From NCBI GenBank assembly GCA_031256975.1, contig JAIRPN010000013.1:434001-498000 (forward strand): a stretch of DNA of 64,000 nt, read 5' to 3'. A program made the position numbers and the translations under genes. The first letter of the stretch is position 1; each line of letters begins with the position of its first letter. This stretch comes from Verrucomicrobiales bacterium. Lineage in GTDB: Bacteria > Verrucomicrobiota > Verrucomicrobiia > Methylacidiphilales > JAAUTS01. Positions 1 to 9,783 of this stretch are shown piece after piece. The notes below the pieces were generated by a model. It was not told the origin of the DNA, ran no database searches, and worked only from the letters and a program-made list of their open reading frames with translations.

Positions 1-2
1 TG

Positions 3-1949
3 TTGTCGGCACTGATTGGTAACAACAATACCAATGCCGCGCCGCGCTGGGGTTTGGTTTCGCCGATACAGATCGACCGCATTGATTTTCTGTACGGCCC
101 GTTTTCAGCGGCTTATCCGGGCAATTCGGAAGGCGGTGTGATGCAAATCACCACCAAGATGCCGGATAAATTATTGGTGGATGCCACGCAGACCGAGGCC
201 TTTCAGACCTTCAGTCTGTATGGCACCAAGGACAGCTACCGCACCGACCAGACCGCGGTGGCGTTGGGCGACAAGCACGGCGATGTCTCCTGGCTGGTCA
301 CCGGCAATTACCAGAACAGTTACAGCCAGCCGCTTTCCTTCATCACCAGCACCACAGCTCCGGCAGGCACCACCGGAGCTTATGATGCGGTCAACAAAAC
401 CGGCGCTCCGGCTGATGTGGTGGGCGCGGGCGGTTTGTTGCACACGCAGGTGACCAATCTGAACGGCAAGCTGGCTTGGGATGTCACGCCCGAGCTCAAG
501 GCAACCTTCCAAACCGGTTTTTTCCTGAACAACACGGACTCCGATGTGCAAACTTATCTTCAGGGACCAAGCGGAAATCCGACTTATGCCGGGCTGAGTG
601 GTTTTGCCAACAACAACTACCTGCTCAACGAGCAGCATTTGGCTAATGCCATTTCGTTCAAGAGTGATACACGGGATGTGTTCGACTGGGATTTTTCCTT
701 CTCGAATTATTATTATTTGCACGACATCCAGAGGAACCCGTATTCGGCCTCCAAGACCGGCGCCGGTTTTTCGGCCAACGGCATTATCACCAATTTGAAC
801 GGCACCAATTGGCAAAATGGCGATCTCAAGGGAATCATCCGTCCCTTCGGTGTGGACGGAGAACATGAGATCAGTTTTGGCATTCATACCGACCGGTATG
901 AACTCAATAACACGACCTATGGGACGGCGAATTGGACCGGGGGAGGTGATTCCACCGGAAAGCAATACACTGCCAGCCTGGGAGCCACGGTGACCGAGGG
1001 GTTTTGGGTCCAGGATGCCTGGCGTTTTGCCCCTGATTTCAAACTGACCCTCGGCGGGCGCTTGGAAAACTGGCAGGCGATGGATGGTTATAACTTGGCC
1101 ACCAAGCAGGACAGTTCCGGGAACATCACCAGCAGCACCACGCAAAGACAACCCGACCTGGACGCCCTGCGTTTTTCGCCAAAAGCATCCCTCGGCTGGA
1201 CACCTTCACCGGAATGGGAATTGGTCGGTTCGTTCGGACAGGCCTATCGTTTCCCGACGGTGACCGAGTTGTACCAGATTGTTTCCACCGGTCCCACTTT
1301 TTCCGTGCCCAATCCGGACTTGAAACCGGAGAATGATTACAGTGCGGAAATCGCCCTGACCCGGAAGTTTGCCGACGGCAGCAAGGTCCGCCTTTCCGTG
1401 TTTAATGACTATGTTGAGAACGCCCTGATTTCCCAGACCGGATACCTCTCCGGCCAGACTCCCTACACCTTCGTGACCAACGTCAACGCCATTCGCAACA
1501 CCGGGGTGGAACTGGATGCGCAAAAGGACTCTGTGCTGGTCGAGGGTCTGGATTTCTTTGGAAACGTGACCTATGTCAATTCGGAGATCCTGAGCGATCC
1601 GTCGTTTGCCAGCGCAACCGGCAGCACGGCCGAGGGGAAAAAAGTGCCCTATGTGCCGGACTGGAGGGTGACGTTCGGAACAACCTATCATCCGGACAAA
1701 CACTGGTCGCTAACAGCGGTGCTGCGTTACAGTGGCAGGCAATACTCGACCTTGGATAATTCCGATACCACTTCCGGAGTATTTGGCGCCTTTGACAGTT
1801 TTTTGGTCGTGGACCTGCACGCCCAATACAAGGTCAATGACTGGTTTTACATCAATGCCGGTATCGACAATGTGAACAATGAAAAATACTTTCTCTACCA
1901 CCCGTTCCCCCAACGGACTTACAGCCTGGCAGTCAGGCTCCAGTATTAA
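3..1949 (+). CDS. TonB-dependent outer-membrane receptor, 5'-truncated
   Basis: The open frame runs in from the window edge, so the N-terminus (signal peptide, TonB box, most of the plug) is missing; the apparent TTG start at base 3 is only the first in-frame codon. The first 50 residues look like the end of a plug domain (IDRIDFLYGPFSAAYPGNSE, then GGVMQITTK). The rest is a beta-barrel with many aromatic and Asn/Gly-rich strands, and the TonB-receptor signature FRFPTVTELY-like region near residue 415. It ends in an aromatic residue (LAVRLQY), as expected for BAM-inserted barrels. Such receptors import siderophores, cobalamin, metals or glycans; the substrate cannot be told. A small lipoprotein follows after 20 bases and is probably co-transcribed. 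Confidence 0.93.
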   Translation: MSALIGNNNTNAAPRWGLVSPIQIDRIDFLYGPFSAAYPGNSEGGVMQITTKMPDKLLVDATQTEAFQTFSLYGTKDSYRTDQTAVALGDKHGDVSWLVTGNYQNSYSQPLSFITSTTAPAGTTGAYDAVNKTGAPADVVGAGGLLHTQVTNLNGKLAWDVTPELKATFQTGFFLNNTDSDVQTYLQGPSGNPTYAGLSGFANNNYLLNEQHLANAISFKSDTRDVFDWDFSFSNYYYLHDIQRNPYSASKTGAGFSANGIITNLNGTNWQNGDLKGIIRPFGVDGEHEISFGIHTDRYELNNTTYGTANWTGGGDSTGKQYTASLGATVTEGFWVQDAWRFAPDFKLTLGGRLENWQAMDGYNLATKQDSSGNITSSTTQRQPDLDALRFSPKASLGWTPSPEWELVGSFGQAYRFPTVTELYQIVSTGPTFSVPNPDLKPENDYSAEIALTRKFADGSKVRLSVFNDYVENALISQTGYLSGQTPYTFVTNVNAIRNTGVELDAQKDSVLVEGLDFFGNVTYVNSEILSDPSFASATGSTAEGKKVPYVPDWRVTFGTTYHPDKHWSLTAVLRYSGRQYSTLDNSDTTSGVFGAFDSFLVVDLHAQYKVNDWFYINAGIDNVNNEKYFLYHPFPQRTYSLAVRLQY

Positions 1950-1969
1950 ACCACCAACAGAAGACACCT

Positions 1970-2365
1970 ATGAAAATCATGATTATTAGCGTGATGGCAT
2001 TATTGCTTGTCGTCGGATGCTCCGGCGGCAAAAAACGGCAGGACACGGTCCAAGCCCCGGAACCCATGTCCTGGCACATTCTGGAAGAACAAACCCAAAC
2101 CTTCGCCTCTGGTGTGCAAAACCATGATGTGCGTGTTTTGCATAAACTGGATCATGCTGTTACCGGGGAAATGGCCGGGCTGCAAAAACTCGGTTCGTCG
2201 TTAGCGGTGGAGAAGAAGCAACAATTGGAACCCTTATTAGCCGACTTGGCGAAGCAGGCCACGCGGGCCCATCATAGCGGACATGCCGGTGATTGGGAGG
2301 ACGCGGTTGCGGCGCAAAAACGGTTTGCCGAGGACGTGAGCGTCATTAGCGTGCTGGTGAAATGA
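1970..2365 (+). CDS. Small lipoprotein downstream of TonB receptor
   Basis: 131 residues. It starts with a lipoprotein signal (hydrophobic stretch ending LLVVGC, lipidated Cys17 expected), so it should be an outer- or inner-membrane-anchored periplasmic protein. The mature part is helical in character, with His residues (HHSGHAGDW near 92-100) that could bind metal, but I recognise no family. It sits 20 bases after the TonB receptor and is followed by a strong hairpin, so the two probably form one transcript and act together. Function unknown; a role in metal or ligand handling for the receptor is inference. Confidence 0.75.
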   Translation: MKIMIISVMALLLVVGCSGGKKRQDTVQAPEPMSWHILEEQTQTFASGVQNHDVRVLHKLDHAVTGEMAGLQKLGSSLAVEKKQQLEPLLADLAKQATRAHHSGHAGDWEDAVAAQKRFAEDVSVISVLVK

Positions 2366-2381
2366 TGAGAGCGGGATAAAA

Positions 2382-2412
2382 AATAACCCGGCCGTTATCT
2401 GGCCGGGTTATT
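2382..2412. terminator. Bidirectional rho-independent terminator
   Basis: A perfect 12-bp stem (AATAACCCGGCC and its complement) around a 7-base loop, with A-rich sequence on one side and T-rich on the other. It separates two convergent genes, the lipoprotein and gltB, and can serve both strands. Confidence 0.85.
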
Positions 2413-2439
2413 TGAATTCGTACTGCCGATGTTGGCGTT

Positions 2440-5400
2440 TTAGGCCTTGGCCGGAGTGCCTTTTTCCTCCACCTGCAACGCAGCCGCATTGACGTCAACC
2501 GGCGGGTGGGGGACGACCTTCCAGAACAACGGCCGATATTTTTCCCAGTTGTTGAGGATTTCCGAGGCCTTTTTGCTGTCGGTGCTTTCCAAGTGCTCGT
2601 AAATGAGGGCTTTCAACGGCGCATCGTTGTTGGCATCGAGCCGTTCGATGGTCACCATGCCCTTGTTGTACAACTTCTCGAACTTGTTCTCTTCGTCGAG
2701 CACGTAGGCAAGGCCGCCGCTCATGCCGGCGCCGAAGTTCTTGCCGACCGGGCCGAGCACGCAGATGGTGCCGGCGGTCATGTATTCGCAACCATGGTCG
2801 CCAATGCCTTCGACGACGCTAATGGCGCCGCTGTTGCGCACACCGTAACGTTCGCCGGCCTGTCCGTAGATGAACAGCTTGCCGCCGGTCGCGCCATACA
2901 GGCAGGTGTTGCCGCAGATCACGTTTAGCGTCGGGTTGAAAGTCGCGTCAGCCGAGGGGAGCAGGATGATCTTGCCGCCGTTCATGCCTTCGCCGACATA
3001 GTCGTTGGCCTCGCCGCGCAGGACGATCTTGATGCCGTTGACCAGGAACACGCCGATGCTTTGTCCGGCGCTGCCGGCCAGTTGCAACTCGATGGTGTCC
3101 TCGGGCAGCCCGACATCGCCGTAACGATAGGCGATTTCGCCGCTGAGTTGCGCGCCGATGCTGCGGTAGACGTTGTTCACCTTGTACTTCAGCGTGATCT
3201 TGCGCTTGGTTTGCAGCGTGCTCTTCACGTCCTGCAAAATGCGGTCGTCGAGCGGCTGGTCTTCCAGCTTGTCGTTGCGTTCCCAAGTGTGGTAACGCGG
3301 CTTCCAGTTGTCGACTTCCGGCACATGCAGCAGGGGCTTCAAATTGATGGTGTTGGCCTTCGGATGGTCGGGCAACGAGATCTGTTCCAGATATTCGGTG
3401 CGTCCAATGATGTCATTCAAATGCCGCACGCCGAGCGAGGCGAGGATTTCGCGCACGTCCTGGGCGATGGCATTGAGGTAATTCACCAGGCCTTCCGCTG
3501 TGCCCTTGAACTTGCCGCGCAGGCGTTCGTCCTGGGTGGCGACGCCGACCGGGCAGGTGTTCAGGTGGCATTTGCGGACATAGACGCAACCCAGTGCGAT
3601 CAGCGCGCTGGTGCCGAAATTGAATTCCTCCGCGCCGAGGATCGCCGCGATGACGATGTCGCGACCCGTGCGCATGCCGCCGTCGGTACGCAACGTGATG
3701 CGGTTGCGCAGGTCGTTGAGCAACAAAACCTGCTGCGTTTCCGCCACGCCGAGTTCCCACGGGCTGCCCGCGAACTTGATCGACGAGAGCGGTGAGGCGC
3801 CGGTGCCGCCGTCATGGCCGCTGACCAGGACGATGTCCGCGTGCGCCTTGGCGACGCCCGCCGCGATGGTGCCCACGCCGGCCTCGGAGACCAGCTTGAC
3901 GCAAACCTTGGCGCGCGGGTTAACCTGCTTGAGGTCGTAAATCAACTGGGCCAAGTCCTCGATGCTGTAAATGTCATGGTGCGGCGGCGGCGAAATCAAC
4001 ACCACGCCCGCCGTGCTGTAACGCAGCTTGGCGATGATCTTGGAAACCTTGTGGCTCGGCAACTGGCCGCCTTCGCCGGGCTTGGCGCCCTGGGCGATCT
4101 TGATTTCAATCTCGGTGGCGCTGGCCAGGTATTCGGCGGTGACGCCGAAACGGCCCGAGGCAACCTGCTTGATGCGGCTGTTCTTCGAATCGCCGTTTTC
4201 CATCGGCGTGAAACGGCTGCGGTCTTCGCCGCCTTCACCGGAGTTCGACTTGCCGCCGATGCGGTTCATCGCGATGGCGAGGGTTTCATGGGCTTCCGGC
4301 GAAATCGCGCCGAAGCTCATGCCCGCCGTGGTGAAGCGCTGGCGGATTTCCTCGATGGATTCGACTTCATCGACGCTGATCGCCTTGCCGGGTTGGAAGC
4401 GCAACAGGTCGCGCAATGCCACCGGGCGGTTGTTTTCCAGCGCCTTGGCGAAAGCCTTGTAGTCTTCCATGCGGTTGGCCTTGTCCGCGCCCTTGAGGCC
4501 GACAAAGGTGTGCAACGATTGCAACACCGGCGGGGTCACCGCATGGCGTTCACCTTCGCGGCGATAAGCGTAGTAACCGATCTGCGGCAGTTTGCCATTG
4601 GCGGCGTCGGCGACGCCGGCTTGGTGGCGGCGGATGGTTTCCGCGCCGATGTCTTCCAGGCGGATGCCGCTGATAAAGCTGGTGGTGCCGCTGAAGAAAC
4701 GGTCGATCACGCTCTCATGCAAGCCGATGGCTTCAAACAGCTGGCCGCCGTGATAGCTGGACAGCTTCGAGATACCCATCTTCGACATGATCTTGTACAA
4801 GCCTTTTTCGATGGCTTTTTTGTAATTCTCGACCAGATGGTCCTCGGGCACATCGTTGAGTTCGCCCTTGGCCTTCATCAACTCGATCAAATCCCAAACC
4901 AGGTACGGGTTCACCGCCGAAGCGCCATAGGCGACCAGGCAGCCGAACTGGTGCACGTCGCGCACTTCCGCCGATTCGACGACGATGCTGGTGCGCATGC
5001 GCTTGCCAACCTTGATCAAATGCTGGTGCACGCCGCTAACCGCGAGCAACATCGGGATACCCGCGACTTCGGCATTGGCGCCGCGGTCGCTGATGACCAG
5101 GATGCTTTTGCCTTGGTCAACGGCTTCTTCCGCGTCGCGGACCAGCTTGTCCACTGCCTCGACAAAGGCTTTGGCCCCGCCGCTAACCGTGAACAACGCA
5201 GGCAAGGTGACCGAGGCAAAGGCCGGGTCGCTGAGCTTCTTGATTTCTTCCAGCTCGCTGTTGGTCAGAGTGGGTGATTCCAAGCGGATGAGCTTGGCGT
5301 GTGCCGGGGATTCATCCAAGCCGTTGGGCTTGCGGCCGAGGAATACGCTGATGTTCATCACCAGGCTTTCGCGGATCGGGTCGATCGGCGGATTGGTCAC

Positions 5401-6996
5401 CTGCGCGAACAGTTGGCGGAAATAGTGGTACAAGGGACGGGGACGCTCGGATAGTACTGCCAGCGGCGTGTCGTCGCCCATCGAGCCGACCGGTTCCTGT
5501 CCGGTCTGGATCATCGGCTTGAGGATGACCCCGTATTCCTCCTCGTTAAAGCCGAAGCGCATGGCGTCCGCCAGCAGCGCGGCCTCGTCCAATCCGCGGC
5601 CCTGGATTTGCTTGTGGGACGCGTTGGCAGTTAGCGAGTAAACGTTGTCCTTTACCCACTGGCCATAGGGCTGCTTCTTGGCGAGCAATTGCTTGATTTC
5701 GTTGTTGCGCAACAGTTTTTTCGCCTCGGTGTCGATGGCGATCATTTCGCCGGGGCTCAGGCGGCCTTTTTCGACAATTTCGGTTTCGGGCACCGCGCCG
5801 ACGCCCATTTCCGAGCCGAGATACATCAGGCCGTCCTGGGTGATCTTGTAACGCGCCGGGCGCAGGCCGTTGCGGTCAAGCGAGGCGGCGATGAAGCGGC
5901 CGTCGCTAACGGCGAGGGCGGCCGGGCCGTCCCACGGTTCGCTGATCAGTTCATGGAATTCATAGAACGCCTGTACATCGGGCTCGATATACAGGTCGCT
6001 GCGGAATGCCGGCGGTACCAGCATGGTGAGCGAGTGCAGAACGCCGCGACCAGAACTGGAGATCAATTCCAGCGCGTTGTCCAGACTGGCGGAATCGCTG
6101 CCGCCCGGCTGGATGACGGGTTTCAGATTATTGATGCCGACGCCCCAGAACGGCGATTCGAGATCGTTTTCGCGCGCCTTCACCCAGGCTCGGTTGCCGC
6201 GCACGGTGTTGATTTCACCGTTGTGCGCCAGCATTCGAAAGGGTTGCGCCAACGCCCAGGTCGGGAAGGTGTTGGTGCTGTAACGCTGGTGGTACATGCC
6301 GATGGCGGTTTCGTACAGCGGATCCTGCAGGTCGAGATAGAAACGCTGCAATTGCGTCGCCGTGAACATGCCCTTGTAGACGATGGTCTTGCTCGAGAAC
6401 GACGAGATATAGAAATTGGCGACGCGGTTTTCCTTCAGGCGGCGCTCAATCGTGTTGCGGCTCAGGTACAACAAACGTTCGTAAGCCGCATCATCCAGTT
6501 TGCTGGCATCGGTGCGGGCGATGAAGACTTGCTCGATCTTGGGAGCGGTAAAAGCGGCCTTGTCACCCATCACTCGTTCGTTGCAGGGAACCGGGCGCCA
6601 GCCGAGCACGACCAAGCCGTTCGACTTGACCACTTCCTCGGTGACATTGCGGATGTGCGCCTGATGGTAGGCGTTTTCACGCGGCAGGAAAAACATGCCG
6701 ACGCCGAGATCCTCGTCATGGAACAACTGCTGGCCCAGTTTTTCGATTTCCCGGCGAAACAACTTGTGCGGGATTTGGGTCAGAACGCCGGCACCGTCGC
6801 CGGATTTCGCGTCGGCGTCCACCGCGCCGCGGTGCACCAGGCCACAAACGCAATCCAAGGCTTTCTGGATGATGGAGTGGGACTTGGTACCGTGAATGCT
6901 GGCGACGAAACCGACGCCGCAGCTGTCATGTTCTAAAGCGGGGCTATACAGGCCCTGTGCTTCAGGATAGTGGCTAAAACTAGACTTTGATTGCAT
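2440..6996 (-). CDS. gltB: Glutamate synthase, large (alpha) subunit
   Basis: 1518 residues, the normal length for NADPH-GOGAT large subunits. The enzyme transfers the amide of glutamine to 2-oxoglutarate. The N-terminal class II amidotransferase domain begins after a propeptide at Cys26 (HDSCGVGF), the expected nucleophile after processing. A central domain, an FMN-binding synthase domain and a C-terminal GXGXG beta-helix follow. The 3Fe-4S ligands are visible as C1137-x5-C1143-x4-C1148 (KCHLNTCPVG). The small subunit gene gltD is not beside it, so it must lie elsewhere or be replaced. The upstream 210 bases are AT-rich and probably hold the promoter. The long open frames on the opposite strand are codon shadows. 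Confidence 0.98.
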   Translation of the reverse strand: MQSKSSFSHYPEAQGLYSPALEHDSCGVGFVASIHGTKSHSIIQKALDCVCGLVHRGAVDADAKSGDGAGVLTQIPHKLFRREIEKLGQQLFHDEDLGVGMFFLPRENAYHQAHIRNVTEEVVKSNGLVVLGWRPVPCNERVMGDKAAFTAPKIEQVFIARTDASKLDDAAYERLLYLSRNTIERRLKENRVANFYISSFSSKTIVYKGMFTATQLQRFYLDLQDPLYETAIGMYHQRYSTNTFPTWALAQPFRMLAHNGEINTVRGNRAWVKARENDLESPFWGVGINNLKPVIQPGGSDSASLDNALELISSSGRGVLHSLTMLVPPAFRSDLYIEPDVQAFYEFHELISEPWDGPAALAVSDGRFIAASLDRNGLRPARYKITQDGLMYLGSEMGVGAVPETEIVEKGRLSPGEMIAIDTEAKKLLRNNEIKQLLAKKQPYGQWVKDNVYSLTANASHKQIQGRGLDEAALLADAMRFGFNEEEYGVILKPMIQTGQEPVGSMGDDTPLAVLSERPRPLYHYFRQLFAQVTNPPIDPIRESLVMNISVFLGRKPNGLDESPAHAKLIRLESPTLTNSELEEIKKLSDPAFASVTLPALFTVSGGAKAFVEAVDKLVRDAEEAVDQGKSILVISDRGANAEVAGIPMLLAVSGVHQHLIKVGKRMRTSIVVESAEVRDVHQFGCLVAYGASAVNPYLVWDLIELMKAKGELNDVPEDHLVENYKKAIEKGLYKIMSKMGISKLSSYHGGQLFEAIGLHESVIDRFFSGTTSFISGIRLEDIGAETIRRHQAGVADAANGKLPQIGYYAYRREGERHAVTPPVLQSLHTFVGLKGADKANRMEDYKAFAKALENNRPVALRDLLRFQPGKAISVDEVESIEEIRQRFTTAGMSFGAISPEAHETLAIAMNRIGGKSNSGEGGEDRSRFTPMENGDSKNSRIKQVASGRFGVTAEYLASATEIEIKIAQGAKPGEGGQLPSHKVSKIIAKLRYSTAGVVLISPPPHHDIYSIEDLAQLIYDLKQVNPRAKVCVKLVSEAGVGTIAAGVAKAHADIVLVSGHDGGTGASPLSSIKFAGSPWELGVAETQQVLLLNDLRNRITLRTDGGMRTGRDIVIAAILGAEEFNFGTSALIALGCVYVRKCHLNTCPVGVATQDERLRGKFKGTAEGLVNYLNAIAQDVREILASLGVRHLNDIIGRTEYLEQISLPDHPKANTINLKPLLHVPEVDNWKPRYHTWERNDKLEDQPLDDRILQDVKSTLQTKRKITLKYKVNNVYRSIGAQLSGEIAYRYGDVGLPEDTIELQLAGSAGQSIGVFLVNGIKIVLRGEANDYVGEGMNGGKIILLPSADATFNPTLNVICGNTCLYGATGGKLFIYGQAGERYGVRNSGAISVVEGIGDHGCEYMTAGTICVLGPVGKNFGAGMSGGLAYVLDEENKFEKLYNKGMVTIERLDANNDAPLKALIYEHLESTDSKKASEILNNWEKYRPLFWKVVPHPPVDVNAAALQVEEKGTPAKA

Positions 6997-7210
6997 TGTA
7001 CTAAAAATAAGTTTTTTTGTTAAATGGGCAAGATTTTTTAATATATGTTTTTTGTTGATAATTTAGGTCAAGATTTTTGCGGGGGTAGGTTATTCATAGG
7101 GTTTAAAATGAAGCAGATTTAATGCCAAAACAGAGAAAATGCTCTTTGTTTTGAGCTGTCGTTATTTGAATTTGTAATACTATATTAAACAAACGAATAC
7201 GAAAAAGTAT

Positions 7211-7393
7211 ATGGTAATCGCGGTCAAAAACCAGCTTATAATTTTCGCGGTCGCGGTGCTGATTTCAGGCTGTGCCGGGACGGCCGGACAGTCCTCAGCG
7301 AACGACGCTAACGGCAAGGAAAATGCGGGGGCGTCGCCGCCGGTGAAGATCAGCGGCTATATCGATGCGGGCGGCACGGTCAACAGCCGCTAA
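7211..7393 (+). CDS. Small lipoprotein, 60 aa
   Basis: A short frame with a clear lipoprotein signal (hydrophobic core, LISGC lipobox near residue 21) followed by a Ser/Ala/Gly-rich tail with no recognisable domain. The stop codon lies inside a copy of the dispersed CGCTAA motif, which here also forms a small hairpin. The AT-rich DNA upstream, shared with divergent gltB, fits a promoter. Function unknown. The lipobox supports it being real, but it is short. Confidence 0.55.
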   Translation: MVIAVKNQLIIFAVAVLISGCAGTAGQSSANDANGKENAGASPPVKISGYIDAGGTVNSR

Positions 7394-7400
7394 CAGCGGC
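7386..7400. other. Hairpin containing the CGCTAA motif at a stop codon
   Basis: GCCGCT-AAC-AGCGGC: a 6-bp perfect stem with a 3-base loop, containing the stop codon of the small lipoprotein and one copy of the dispersed motif. There is no T-tract, so a terminator role is doubtful. Confidence 0.5.
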
Positions 7401-7475
7401 GTGTCCGGTTGACAATTAGCCTTGCAGTTTGCCCTGCGGCTGCAAAAGTGAACGTTCACTCAATACAGTACAGAT

Positions 7476-8354
7476 ATGGCGCGTAAAAAAATCAACCGGA
7501 TCACGGTATTGGTCAGCAAGGACAAAGGGGATGCCGCCAACGTGGCCGAGGAATTGAACCGGATTCTGAAGCATTACCAGATCGAAACTTCCTGGTTGCA
7601 GCAGGAATACGTGATGGATGAGGGCACGGTGGGCGGTTCACTGGGCGACTTGAAGAAGGTCAAGGCCGACCTGCTGATTGTCATTGGCGGCGACGGCACC
7701 CTGCTGCGTGCGGCACGCCGGACTCAGGGTTCCGCGGTGCCTTTGCTGGGAATTAATGCCGGCACCCTGGGTTTTTTGACCTCGATTCCAAGCGACAGTG
7801 TCGAGCACGCCATTCCGCGGATTTTGAACGGCGAATTTGTCATCGCCAAGCGCATGGCGCTAACGGTGAACGTGATTCGCAATGAGAAAATCCTGTACAA
7901 AGGCTGGGCCTTGAATGAAGGCGTGGTGGCGCGCAACGACCACTCGCATATCGTGCGGTTGGAAGTGCAGATCGGCAGTGAATACCTGACCGATTACCTG
8001 TGCGACGGACTGATCATCGCCACGCCGACCGGTTCCACCGCCTATTCCTTATCCGCCGGCGGCCCGATCATTAGCCCGACCGCCGACGCCATCATCCTCA
8101 ACCCGCTTTGTGCCCACACCCTGACCAACCGGCCGCTAATCGTGGATGCCGACCAGGTCATTAGCGTCAATATTCCGGCCCGCAGTACGCCATTGGCACT
8201 GGAAACCGACGGCATTGGCTGTGTGAAGCTGCAGCCGGGCGATCGTCTGGAATTTCGCCGAGCCAAACAGCCGGCCATGCTGGCGGTTTTGCCCGAGGTT
8301 GGATTTTATTCCGTGCTCAGGCAAAAATTAAGGTGGAGTGGCGGAAATATTTAA
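7476..8354 (+). CDS. nadK: NAD kinase
   Basis: 292 residues, the usual bacterial length. It phosphorylates NAD+ to NADP+ in the cytoplasm. Family motifs are clear: the nucleotide-binding GGDG at residues 71-74 within VIGGDGTLLRAA, the LGFLT strand, and the second conserved block DGLIIATPTGSTAYSLSAGG. The gene lies 17 bases before a PTS IIA-like gene, so the two may be co-transcribed. The frame opens with an ATG coding for MARKK. Three dispersed CGCTAA-type motif copies lie within or just at the edges of the gene. Confidence 0.97.
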   Translation: MARKKINRITVLVSKDKGDAANVAEELNRILKHYQIETSWLQQEYVMDEGTVGGSLGDLKKVKADLLIVIGGDGTLLRAARRTQGSAVPLLGINAGTLGFLTSIPSDSVEHAIPRILNGEFVIAKRMALTVNVIRNEKILYKGWALNEGVVARNDHSHIVRLEVQIGSEYLTDYLCDGLIIATPTGSTAYSLSAGGPIISPTADAIILNPLCAHTLTNRPLIVDADQVISVNIPARSTPLALETDGIGCVKLQPGDRLEFRRAKQPAMLAVLPEVGFYSVLRQKLRWSGGNI

Positions 8355-8371
8355 GATAATATTTCCAGTTT

Positions 8372-8839
8372 ATGGCCAAAGTGATTTCAGCGAAACTCAA
8401 GCCTTATCTGGTGACCTTGGATTTGAAGGCCAGGACACATGAAGACGCGGTGTATGAGATTGCTTCGACGTTGAAGGGAGATCCGTCGGTGACGGATTTT
8501 GAGGGATTTTTTGCCGCGTTGCAGGCGCGCGAGAAGCTGGAAAGCACCTGCCTGGGCAACGGCATCGCGTTTCCGCATGCCCGCACCGACGCGGTCAAGG
8601 CGATGGTCATCGCGGTCGGATGCAGCATCGAGGGTGTGCTGCACGAGAAAGCCGGCAACCAGCTGGAAAATTTGATTTTTGTCATCGGCACGCCCAAGCG
8701 CATGGTCACCGAGTATCTGGCGGCGGTTGGCGCGCTGGCCCGGCTGTTGAAAGACGATTCCCTGCGCAATAAACTGTTGCATGCCAAGAACGGGGATGAA
8801 TTCCTGTTCCATCTGGCCGAGGCCGAGGCGAAGCTCTAG
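8372..8839 (+). CDS. PTS IIA (PtsN/FruA-type) domain protein
   Basis: 155 residues, a single fructose/mannitol-type EIIA domain. The active-site region GNGIAFPHAR places the phosphorylated His at residue 69. Stand-alone proteins of this kind (PtsN, EIIA-Ntr) are usually regulatory rather than transporting. No EI, HPr or permease gene is in the window, so sugar uptake is unlikely here. It follows nadK by 17 bases and its last four bases overlap the convergent AraC gene. The symbol ptsN is plausible but not assigned, because the usual rpoN neighbour is missing. Confidence 0.85.
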   Translation: MAKVISAKLKPYLVTLDLKARTHEDAVYEIASTLKGDPSVTDFEGFFAALQAREKLESTCLGNGIAFPHARTDAVKAMVIAVGCSIEGVLHEKAGNQLENLIFVIGTPKRMVTEYLAAVGALARLLKDDSLRNKLLHAKNGDEFLFHLAEAEAKL

Positions 8840-9726
8840 TCGCGCCGGATTTTTTTGCGGAAAACGCTTGGCGTCATGCCGTTTGCCCGGCGAAATTCGG
8901 CGGTGAAATAAGCATGGTCGTTGTAGCCGCAGAGTCTGGCCACATCTTGAATTTCCAGTTTTCCCCGGTGCAGCAACTCGGAAGCCAGCAACATGCGCTG
9001 GTCGCGGATGTAAACGCGCAAAGTGCGCCCGTTGGTTTTGGAAAATTCGCGCGACAGATAATCCGGGTGACAGCCCAGTTGTTCCGCCAAGGAGGAAACC
9101 GACAATTGGGGATCAGTCAGGGATTGCACGATTAAGGTACGGGCACGATGGGAGATGGAGAGCTGTTTATTGGGTTTGAACTCCAATTTTTCTTTAATGA
9201 GCTGCAACAGGGCTTTCATGCACGCCAACTGGGTTGCAGGTTCGGTGTTGCGTCCCAGCTCCTCGCTTAATTCTCGCAGCAGCAGGTAATTTTCCGGGAT
9301 CAAAAAATTCGCGGCCACAATTCCCTGCGGCAGATGCGGCCAGGGATGGTACACCGTAAGATGGTAATTGAAGCGGTTTTCCTGGAACATGCCGACCCAG
9401 TGGCACCAGCACCGGCGCGCCGGATGACGTGTCTCTTGGTGTGGTGTCAGGGTCGGAATTACAACAACCTCTCCGGGCTTTTGAAGGATGGTCTGGCCGG
9501 GCGTGCGAAATTCATGGGAACCGGCCAATTGAATGAAGATTTCGGGGTAACGGTGCAGGTGTTTATGGGCGGCATTGCCTTCCAGCTGGAAGGGGGCCGC
9601 GATCTGCAGTCCGCAAGCCGGATGATTTAGGTGCTGAATTGCAGCATTCAGCAAGGACTGGGTGAGTGACATCAATCCGGCCGGTTGATGGGCCACTGAT
9701 TTGATCTGTGACATCAGATTTTTCAT
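8836..9726 (-). CDS. AraC-family transcriptional regulator
   Basis: 296 residues. The N-terminal half is a cupin-like sugar-sensing domain (HKHLHRYPEIFIQLAG, then PGEVVVIPTLTPHQE). The C-terminal 100 residues hold two helix-turn-helix motifs typical of AraC (LSVSSLAEQLGCHPDYLSRE; IQDVARLCGYNDHAYFTAEF). I start it at MKNLMSQ; the open frame continues upstream only as a shadow of the divergent gene. The 57-base gap to the divergent ThuA-like gene must contain both promoters and probably the operator. It likely controls the ThuA-Gfo pair in response to a sugar. Confidence 0.9.
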   Translation of the reverse strand: MKNLMSQIKSVAHQPAGLMSLTQSLLNAAIQHLNHPACGLQIAAPFQLEGNAAHKHLHRYPEIFIQLAGSHEFRTPGQTILQKPGEVVVIPTLTPHQETRHPARRCWCHWVGMFQENRFNYHLTVYHPWPHLPQGIVAANFLIPENYLLLRELSEELGRNTEPATQLACMKALLQLIKEKLEFKPNKQLSISHRARTLIVQSLTDPQLSVSSLAEQLGCHPDYLSREFSKTNGRTLRVYIRDQRMLLASELLHRGKLEIQDVARLCGYNDHAYFTAEFRRANGMTPSVFRKKIRRD

Positions 9727-9783
9727 AGTATAGGCAGATTTTTTATATAGGCTGATTTTCGGTAAGGCAACATTCTTGCTGGC

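Noticed and set aside
3814-5277. Plus-strand open frame of 487 codons and others (2506-6936) opposite gltB
   Set aside because: The minus strand carries an unambiguous full-length gltB; G+C-rich codons leave long antisense frames without recognisable domains.
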